Shown here one piece after another: positions 51,732-57,634 of a DNA stretch of 64,000 nt (position 1 is its first letter; the number at the start of each line of letters is the position of its first letter). Source of the DNA: an uncultured Clostridia bacterium. GTDB taxonomy: Bacteria > Bacillota > Clostridia > Christensenellales > Borkfalkiaceae. Below the pieces are notes generated by a model. The model was given only the letters and a program-made list of their open reading frames with translations, ran no database searches and had not been told where the DNA came from. The DNA is taken from assembly GCA_944338165.1 (NCBI GenBank), contig CALVLN010000003.1, positions 1-64,000 on the forward strand, given 5' to 3'. A program made the translations under genes and the position numbers.

Positions 51732-52170
51732 GGACGGTCACCTCGCAGTCATATTCTTCCCCGAGCGCTTCCCGGATACGGGCTATGATATGTATATGTT
51801 CTTCCGCGTCGTTTATGCCGAAATCCGATACCGTCACGCAGAGAGTTTTGACGAGAAATGGCGATTTTCCCTCGCATTCCGCCTCCGCCGAAGCCGTCAC
51901 GCCGTATTCTTCCAGAAGAAAGCGCGCGACGCGTTCCTCCTCCGAACGCTCCGCAAGCGAGGCGCATGCGGCAAAATAACCGTCGCCCGAGGAAAGTTCG
52001 GGCGGATCGGTTTCTGAAAAGAGGGTGAAAAAAGGCGATACGAGCGCAAGGAGACAAATGAGTTTGAGCACGAAACGGATGCTCCCCGCGATCTTTCCCT
52101 TGGGCAGTACGAGCGCGGCGACGGCGGAAAGCAGCACGGCGCCCGCGACGGATAATACGTATTCTTTCAC
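51718..52170 (-). CDS. spoIIIAF: stage III sporulation protein AF
   Basis: A 150-residue protein with two N-terminal membrane helices (about 6-24 and 31-50) and a C-terminal soluble domain (ECEGKSPFLVKTLCVTVSDFG). The GTG start at 52170 overlaps the spoIIIAE stop (GTGA); the frame is open upstream but the SpoIIIAF N-terminus (KEYVLSVAGAVLL) begins here. Confidence 0.88.
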   Translation of the reverse strand: MKEYVLSVAGAVLLSAVAALVLPKGKIAGSIRFVLKLICLLALVSPFFTLFSETDPPELSSGDGYFAACASLAERSEEERVARFLLEEYGVTASAEAECEGKSPFLVKTLCVTVSDFGINDAEEHIHIIARIREALGEEYDCEVTVREAA

Positions 52171-53363
52171 GTGACGATGACCCCCGAAGAACAGATGAGA
52201 AGCACGAGCGTGAGAAAATAGAGAAAGGCGATGCATAAAAAGCCCGCGATAAAGTACCCCATACAGCCGGCCGCCTTGGAGAGAAAGTGCGGGATCTTTC
52301 CGCCGACGGGTTCCGTTGCCGCGGCGGAAAAGCGCAGAAACAGCTGAAAGGCGGCGAGAAGAAGCAGCGGCTTCAAGGCAGTCGCGGCGAGGAGAAAGAC
52401 GGCAAACGAGCCGAGCGCGTTCTTGATGAGCGCGCTTCCCGCAAGCACGAGGTCGACGCCGCCGGAAAGAAAACTGCCGACGATGGGAACGGAACTCGAC
52501 AGCGCATATTTGGCGGCGCGCAGCGAGATCCCGTCGTATTGCGCCGCCGTCAGTCCCTGCACGCTGAGAAAGAGCCCGAACAGCCCGCAGGATAGCCCGA
52601 TGAGCCATTTTATCACGCTTTCAAAGAGCGCGGAAAGCTTTTCCGTGCGGATCTCGTCGGAGAGATTCCCCACCAGTGACAGCACGAGCATAAGGACGGC
52701 GGCGGGAAATACGACGGAAAGAAAGAGCCCGCTGAGTCCGCTGCTCAAAAAGGCGACGGCCGGCTGATAGACCGCTGCGGAAACCGTTCCGCCGCTTGCC
52801 GCCATCAGCGTCAGGAGAAGCGGATAGATGAGGTCCATTTGCCGCTTCATCCCCTGCATCGCCGAAAATGCGCCCGAAACGGCGGTGATGAAACTGCCGA
52901 GCACGGCGCCGCCCACGGCAAGGTAGCCGACAAAGGTTATTATGTCAGACATAGAACTATGTAAAATATCGATTTTTGCGGAGTTGAGGATGCCGCAGAT
53001 GAGCGCTGCCGCCAAAATGACCGCAAATGCGGGCAAAAGTGCGCTCGCCTCCTCCCAGACGAGAGAAATGACGCCGTCTGCAAGCGATGCGTAATCGAGC
53101 TTTCCGTCGCCGGAAATGAGGGAGTAAAGCGTCTCTTTGAGCGAACCCCCTTCCCATTCCCCGAGCGAGGAGAGATAGTCTTCGAGCGCGTCCGTATCGA
53201 GCGAATTTAAAAGTTCTTCGATATTTTTTAAAAGTTCTTCCCGAGCCTCTTCCTCCGTCAATGAAGGCTCCTCCGCCGCGCTGACGGGCGATGCGGATAC
53301 GGAAAACGAGAGTACTGCCGCGAGCGCGGCGAGGATGAGGAGAAGCAGGATGCTCTTTTTCAT
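52167..53363 (-). CDS. spoIIIAE: stage III sporulation protein AE
   Basis: A 398-residue polytopic membrane protein, the largest of the operon, with a signal peptide (1-29), an acidic periplasmic-side segment and about eight membrane helices. The PVVGSFLSGGVDLVLAG-like stretch (VPIVGSFLSGGVDLVLAGSALIKNA, about 283-307) is the family hallmark. A copy of the dispersed palindrome encodes DILHSSMSDI near residue 135. GAGGAGAACG precedes the ATG. Confidence 0.92.
   Translation of the reverse strand: MKKSILLLLILAALAAVLSFSVSASPVSAAEEPSLTEEEAREELLKNIEELLNSLDTDALEDYLSSLGEWEGGSLKETLYSLISGDGKLDYASLADGVISLVWEEASALLPAFAVILAAALICGILNSAKIDILHSSMSDIITFVGYLAVGGAVLGSFITAVSGAFSAMQGMKRQMDLIYPLLLTLMAASGGTVSAAVYQPAVAFLSSGLSGLFLSVVFPAAVLMLVLSLVGNLSDEIRTEKLSALFESVIKWLIGLSCGLFGLFLSVQGLTAAQYDGISLRAAKYALSSSVPIVGSFLSGGVDLVLAGSALIKNALGSFAVFLLAATALKPLLLLAAFQLFLRFSAAATEPVGGKIPHFLSKAAGCMGYFIAGFLCIAFLYFLTLVLLICSSGVIVT
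52936..52966 (-). repeat. dispersed palindromic repeat, copy 5, inside spoIIIAE
   Basis: The minus strand matches the consensus at 29 of 31 positions, the best copy, and it lies wholly inside a conserved coding gene. Confidence 0.75.
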
Positions 53364-53374
53364 GCACGTTCTCC

Positions 53375-53770
53375 TCAGATCATCCCCAAGACTTTGCGGA
53401 TGAGGGAAAGCAGGCTTTCCAGGATAGGGATGCTGAGTACGAGGATGAGGAGTTTGCCGCAGAAGACGAGCTTGTCCGCCAGGGAATTTTGCCCGAAGTC
53501 GCAGAGCGCGTCGGCGCCGAACTGTACGAGATAGCCGATGCCGAGGATCTTCAGCAGCAGGCGTATGACGGCGGCGTCCACTCCCGTCGCTTCCGCGATG
53601 TCCCGGAATACGGAAAAGGCGTCGGAGAACGCGTCAAAGACGAACAAAAGCAGGATGATGCCGCCTGCAACGGTGACGGCAAAGGCGAGTTCCGGCCGCG
53701 TCCCGCGCAGGATGAGCGCCGCGACCCCGGCGATGAGGGCGATCCCGACGAGCTGAAAGACGCTTTCCAC
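53375..53770 (-). CDS. spoIIIAD: stage III sporulation protein AD
   Basis: A 131-residue membrane protein with four hydrophobic segments. FQLVGIALIAGVAALILRGTRPELAFAVTVAGGIILLLFVF and the C-terminal SLLSLIRKVLGMI match SpoIIIAD. GTG start immediately after the spoIIIAC stop. Confidence 0.9.
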   Translation of the reverse strand: MESVFQLVGIALIAGVAALILRGTRPELAFAVTVAGGIILLLFVFDAFSDAFSVFRDIAEATGVDAAVIRLLLKILGIGYLVQFGADALCDFGQNSLADKLVFCGKLLILVLSIPILESLLSLIRKVLGMI

Positions 53771-53772
53771 CT

Positions 53773-53970
53773 TCAGTATCCCCCGAACAGCGCTTCCAGC
53801 GAAGCAAAGAGGTCGCCGATCATGGTGACCGTAACGGAGAGCACGAGGACGAGCCCCACGATGGAAACGACGGTCGCGATGTCGTCGCGGTCGGATTTTT
53901 TGAGCACCTGGCAGACGATGGTGATGACGATGCCGATCGCCGCGATCTTGAAAATAATCGAAATATCCAT
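53773..53970 (-). CDS. spoIIIAC: stage III sporulation protein AC
   Basis: A 65-residue protein with two membrane helices; IIFKIAAIGIVITIVCQVLKKSDRDDIATVVSIVGLVLVL is strongly SpoIIIAC-like and the length is normal. Confidence 0.93.
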   Translation of the reverse strand: MDISIIFKIAAIGIVITIVCQVLKKSDRDDIATVVSIVGLVLVLSVTVTMIGDLFASLEALFGGY

Positions 53971-53982
53971 CTTGTCCGCCCT

Positions 53983-54462
53983 TCAGAGGATGAGGATGAC
54001 GGCGGCAAGTCCCGCCAAAACGCCCAGCCTGAGATAAAGTTCTCCCCGCTTTTTCGCTTCCGCCGCGCTGTCGGCGCGGAATGCGGCGAGATCCTGCCGT
54101 TTTGCCGTAAAATAGCCCGTCTGGGACCGGGCGTCACCGCGGCCGAGCATGGAAAAATAATCGGAAACGACCGCCCGTTCCCGCTCGCTGAGCAGGCGTT
54201 CGGGGATCGCCGCACCCTTCCGTGCACAGAAAGCGGTCACCGTTTCCGCAAATTCACCGCGGAATCCGCCCTCCTGCAACAATTCGCTCACGGGGCGCCG
54301 CGAATAAGCAAGTTCGCTCAAAAACCGCTCGTTGAGCGCATAGAGCTGATCGAAATATGCCCGCCGCGCCCGGTATTTGGCCGCGGCGAGGTATCCGAGC
54401 AGCGTGCAGAACGCCACGACGAGCCCCGCGACGCCGAGTTTCAGCCACATAGCCGTTTGCAT
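53983..54462 (-). CDS. spoIIIAB: stage III sporulation protein AB
   Basis: A 159-residue protein with membrane helices at both ends (about 8-25 and 143-159) and a helical domain resembling pilus/secretion GspF proteins. YLAAAKYRARRAYFDQLYALNERFLSELAYSRRPVSELL and GRGDARSQTGYF are typical. It overlaps spoIIIAA by 22 bp. Confidence 0.9.
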   Translation of the reverse strand: MQTAMWLKLGVAGLVVAFCTLLGYLAAAKYRARRAYFDQLYALNERFLSELAYSRRPVSELLQEGGFRGEFAETVTAFCARKGAAIPERLLSERERAVVSDYFSMLGRGDARSQTGYFTAKRQDLAAFRADSAAEAKKRGELYLRLGVLAGLAAVILIL

Positions 54463-55268
54463 TCCCGCACCTGCCCGATGCCGTCGAGCAGCACGCAGCA
54501 GGAAAAAATGCCTTGGGGAACGTCGGAACAGTCGGCAAGATGCGCGGAGGCAAGGACGCAGACGCCGGATCGCACGGCGCGGCGCACCGCCGCAAAGTCT
54601 TCGCCGTACAACTCGTCCGTGACGATGACGTCCGGGCGCAGCGCGCGGATCCCCGAGGAAAACGCCGTCTTTTTATCGCAGAAACGGATGACGTCGGATT
54701 GCGCCCCCACCTCCCCCGCCGCGATCTCGCCGCGTTCGTCGCATACGAGCACGTTATAAAGCGTGCGTTCGCCGAGCAGACGGCACAGATCGCGCAGCAG
54801 CGTCGTCTTGCCGCAGCCGGGCGGAGAGATCAGCAGCGTCGGGCGCAGCGCATCCGAAAGGCACGCCTCATAGACGGTCTCGGCGCATCCTCTGATCTCG
54901 TGCGGGATGCGCACGCAGAGCGACGTGACCGCACGCACGGAAAGCACCTGCCCTTTTTCATAGACGTACGTCCCGGCGATGCCGATGCGGACGCCGCCCT
55001 CCGCCGTGACGAATCCGCGGCGGATCTGGTCTTCCACGGCATAGACGCAATGCCCGCTGGCGGCAAAGAGCGCGTCGGCGACCTCCTGCGCCGTGGGATA
55101 CAGCGCGCCGTCCGCGGAGGGAGCGATGCCCGCCGCGCCGAGAAAGCGAAACGACCCGCCGTAATTTGCAAGCAGCGGTTTGTCCGCGCGGATGCGCAGT
55201 TCGTAGAGCAGATTGCCGTTTATGTGCCGCACCGCTTGTCTCAGCCGCGGCGGAAGAAATTCAAGCAT
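54441..55268 (-). CDS. spoIIIAA: stage III sporulation protein AA (ATPase)
   Basis: A 275-residue secretion-type ATPase thought to power the mother cell-forespore channel. Walker A SPPGCGKTTLLRDLCRLL (about 147-164) and the DERGEIAA Walker-B region are present, plus DVIVTDELYG. First conserved gene of the eight-gene operon. Its ATG comes two bases after the stop of a possible 47-codon leader gene and has no clear ribosome site of its own, so it may depend on coupling. Confidence 0.92.
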   Translation of the reverse strand: MLEFLPPRLRQAVRHINGNLLYELRIRADKPLLANYGGSFRFLGAAGIAPSADGALYPTAQEVADALFAASGHCVYAVEDQIRRGFVTAEGGVRIGIAGTYVYEKGQVLSVRAVTSLCVRIPHEIRGCAETVYEACLSDALRPTLLISPPGCGKTTLLRDLCRLLGERTLYNVLVCDERGEIAAGEVGAQSDVIRFCDKKTAFSSGIRALRPDVIVTDELYGEDFAAVRRAVRSGVCVLASAHLADCSDVPQGIFSCCVLLDGIGQVRECKRLCG

Positions 55269-55270
55269 CG

Positions 55271-55414
55271 CTATAGTTTATTCACGAAAGCCTGCCGATT
55301 ATGAAAAAAGCGCAAAGAATTACCCCCGAAAACCGTTGGGTTTCCGAGGGCAAAACATGAAGAAGAGGTTTCAAGGTACATTTCTTCCGATTCCCGCGTG
55401 CGTTTGATGCTCAT
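55271..55414 (-). CDS. possible small leader gene of the spoIIIA operon
   Basis: A 47-codon frame (starts MSIKRTRESEEMYLETSSSC) with GGGGGAG eight bases ahead, 25 bases behind a predicted promoter start, ending two bases before the spoIIIAA ATG. The middle codons form a 12-bp hairpin (minus strand CCCTCGGAAACC with GGTTTTCGGGGG). It resembles no family I know. It may be a real small protein, or an RNA structure with a chance frame. Confidence 0.4.
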   Translation of the reverse strand: MSIKRTRESEEMYLETSSSCFALGNPTVFGGNSLRFFHNRQAFVNKL

Positions 55415-55445
55415 AAAGCCGGCTCCCCCATTTGCCCTTTTTCCC

Positions 55446-55474
55446 AGTATACGCCTTTTTTTGACAAATGTAAA
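55446..55474 (-). promoter_or_regulatory. promoter-like sequence upstream of the spoIIIA operon
   Basis: Minus strand TTTACA, 17 bases, TATACT. In Bacillus this operon is sigma-E dependent; a sigma-E-like pair nearer to spoIIIAA (TCATAA ... GAATAAACT, about 55277-55309) is possible but weak. Confidence 0.45.
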
Positions 55475-55513
55475 GGGAATTTGCGCGAGAGATCCGCATA
55501 TGGCAGCGGACGC

Positions 55514-55548
55514 ATAAAAAAAGGACGTCCCGAAGGACGTCCCGAAAA
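55514..55548 (-). terminator. terminator of the small membrane protein gene
   Basis: Minus strand CGGGACGTCC, TTCG, GGACGTCC, then seven T. Confidence 0.75.
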
Positions 55549-55558
55549 ACAAGTATCG

Positions 55559-56041
55559 TTACAGCGCGGCAAGGATGGCAAGTGCGATCAGATAGCAAAC
55601 AAGGAAGCACGCCGCGAGCATCCCGACGGAAATGACGATCTTCAGCCAGAGCGCTTTGGCGCGTTTGACGAGCACAAAATTCAAACAGCCCAATACGCCG
55701 CCGATGAGCCCGCCGATCGCGCCGCCCACGAGGGGAACGAACGAGCAGAGAACCGTGCTGTTGCCCCAGGTGATCGTCAAAATGAGCGGCAGAAGGGAAA
55801 GCACGATCTCGTACCACTTGGGCGCGGGCGAGAGGCGGATCTCCTCGGTTCCGTCGAGGAGCGTCACGCCCATAATATAATATCCTTTGATGCGATACTC
55901 CTTTCCGGCGTCATCGCGGAATTGCTTGGAAGACAGTTTGGTCAGTTGCTTCCCGCCGATGGAAAGCCGCTTTTTGCCCGTCCAGAAGCTTTCTTCGTAA
56001 TCGATCTCGCCGAGACGATCGTGCGTGATGTGAAGTTTCAT
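55559..56041 (-). CDS. small membrane protein of unknown function
   Basis: A 160-residue protein. Residues 1-75 are soluble and beta-rich (LHITHDRLGEIDYEESFWTGKKRLSIGGK, EEIRLSPAPKWYE); residues 78-158 hold about three membrane helices with a Gly-rich turn (PLVGGAIGGLIGGVLG). AGGAGGAAACC precedes the ATG. It stands alone with its own terminator next to the tRNA-Leu gene. No family recognised. Confidence 0.75.
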   Translation of the reverse strand: MKLHITHDRLGEIDYEESFWTGKKRLSIGGKQLTKLSSKQFRDDAGKEYRIKGYYIMGVTLLDGTEEIRLSPAPKWYEIVLSLLPLILTITWGNSTVLCSFVPLVGGAIGGLIGGVLGCLNFVLVKRAKALWLKIVISVGMLAACFLVCYLIALAILAAL

Positions 56042-56231
56042 AAAATAGGTTTCCTCCTGATCGATTTCAACGCCTCCATATCATATCAAAAAGGCGCAGC
56101 ATCGTCAAGAGCACCGACACGAATTGAGCCGATCGCAACGCGAAATGAACAAGAAGGACGATACGTTCCGTCCTTCTTTATCTGAGCGGCGAGAAAGTTT
56201 ATCGGGACGTAAATGACCGAAGCCCGCGACA

Positions 56232-56259
56232 TGAAGAAAGGGCGCAAGATGCGCCCTTA
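56232..56259 (-). terminator. terminator of tRNA-Leu(AAG)
   Basis: Minus strand GGGCGCA, loop TCT, TGCGCCC, then TTTCTT. Confidence 0.75.
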
Positions 56260-56268
56260 TCCTCGGTT

Positions 56269-56353
56269 TGGTGCGGTCGACAGGAGTTGAACCTGCATGG
56301 GGTTAACCACAAGATCCTTAGTCTTGCGCGTCTGCCAGTTCCGCCACGACCGC
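56269..56353 (-). tRNA. tRNA-Leu (anticodon AAG)
   Basis: Minus-strand cloverleaf with long variable arm (class II): acceptor GCGGTCG/CGACCGC, anticodon stem CAAGA/TCTTG with loop CTAAGGA (anticodon AAG, A34 expected to become inosine), T loop TTCAACT, discriminator A and encoded CCA. 85 nt. Confidence 0.93.
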
Positions 56354-56411
56354 ATATTGTTGCCTGCGCTGCAAGCAAGCTTAAACAATATACAACATCT
56401 GAAAGCAAATG

Positions 56412-56948
56412 TCAAGTTTTATCATAGAGAAAACGGTAAATTTTTTGGAATTTTTTTATTTTCTCAAGATACGCCGCCGTCTCGGGGTACGGGACGCGGG
56501 AAAGCGTCCTTCCGTCCGCGGAAAGCGTCGGATCGTCCAGCCAGCTCCGCACGGTCCCTTCTCCCGCATTATAGGCGCACAACGCCGTATCCGTCGCGCT
56601 AAACCGGCGGAGAAGATAGCTGAGATAGGCGCAGCCGAGCCTGACGTTGTATTCACCCTCTTTGAGGCGGTCCGCCGCAAAGGGAATTTCCTCCATGCGG
56701 CAGACAAATTCCGCCGTGGACGGCATCAGCTGCATGAGCCCGACCGCCCCCGCGCGGCTCACGGCATCCTCACGGAAATTGCTTTCCGCCTTAATGACCG
56801 CATAGACGAGCGAAGGCTCCAGCCCGCTTGCTTCAACCGTCTCCCGATGCGGGCGCGGGTAGAAAAGCGGCAAGGCGATGCCCGCCGCAATGCAGACGAG
56901 AAGCACGAGGAGCAGAAGCCCGGCAGCGATGGTCAGACGTTTTTTCAT
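56412..56948 (-). CDS. lytic transglycosylase (SLT/goose-lysozyme-like)
   Basis: A 178-residue exported murein hydrolase. A signal anchor (5-30) is followed by the SLT domain: VYAVIKAESNFREDAVSRAGAVGLMQLMPSTAEF with the catalytic Glu in KAESNF, and YLLRRFSATDTALCAYNAGEG later. Small enzymes of this kind remodel peptidoglycan, in Firmicutes often for sporulation or germination. No Shine-Dalgarno is visible before the ATG. Confidence 0.88.
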   Translation of the reverse strand: MKKRLTIAAGLLLLVLLVCIAAGIALPLFYPRPHRETVEASGLEPSLVYAVIKAESNFREDAVSRAGAVGLMQLMPSTAEFVCRMEEIPFAADRLKEGEYNVRLGCAYLSYLLRRFSATDTALCAYNAGEGTVRSWLDDPTLSADGRTLSRVPYPETAAYLEKIKKFQKIYRFLYDKT

Positions 56949-56990
56949 GCTATCACAGTATGCGCAGGCGAAAAGAAATTTGCAGATCTT

Positions 56991-57021
56991 GTTATTATAT
57001 CTGACACAATACTATGCAAAC
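56991..57021 (-). repeat. dispersed palindromic repeat, copy 6
   Basis: The minus strand matches the consensus at 27 of 31 positions. It lies in the spacer between the coaE stop and the transglycosylase start. Confidence 0.75.
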
Positions 57022-57046
57022 TGCAAAAATTAACAGAAAAGACACA

Positions 57047-57634
57047 TCACTGCGGCGTGTTCTGCCGGATCTGTGCGATCAGCGCCGAAATACGCTCGTC
57101 AAAAGCCGGCGTGCCGTCGTTTTCCAGGAGAATGCATCCCTTCTCCTTCAGCTGCCGTACGGGAAGCTGGCTGCGCATGCGCGCGCGCACTTCCTCCTCC
57201 GTCAGGCCGTCCCGCTGCATCACGGCGCGGACGCGCTCCTCCTCGTTCCGCACGACGGCGATCACGTGATCGAACATCTTTTCGTATCCGCCCTCATACA
57301 GAAGCGGAACTTCGGCGAAAGAGACGGGGTGCGCCGTCATCCGCGGCATGAGTTCGCGCATGATGGCGGGATGCAGGATGCGTTCCAACGCCGCGCGGGC
57401 GTCCGCATCCGCATAGATGAGGTCGGAAAGCAATTTTTTGTCCGGGGCGCCGCCCCGCATGCATTCGGGAAAATATGCCCGTATCGCCGCGAGGATATCG
57501 GGGCGGGCCAGGAGTTTGCGGTTGATCTCGTCGCAGGAATAGACGGGAAACCCCGCGTCTGCGAGGCGGGATAAAAGGTAGCTTTTCCCGCTGCCGATGC
57601 CGCCTGTCACGGCGTATTTTTCAGTTTTTTGCTT
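57047..57634 (-). CDS. coaE: dephospho-CoA kinase
   Basis: A 195-residue P-loop kinase for the last step of coenzyme A synthesis. TGGIGSGKS (11-19), SCDEINRKL and HPAIMRELM are landmarks. The ATG at 57634 follows GAGGAGAAAAC and overlaps the polA stop by 14 bp. The polA-coaE pair is conserved in Firmicutes. Confidence 0.93.
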   Translation of the reverse strand, partial: KQKTEKYAVTGGIGSGKSYLLSRLADAGFPVYSCDEINRKLLARPDILAAIRAYFPECMRGGAPDKKLLSDLIYADADARAALERILHPAIMRELMPRMTAHPVSFAEVPLLYEGGYEKMFDHVIAVVRNEEERVRAVMQRDGLTEEEVRARMRSQLPVRQLKEKGCILLENDGTPAFDERISALIAQIRQNTPQ

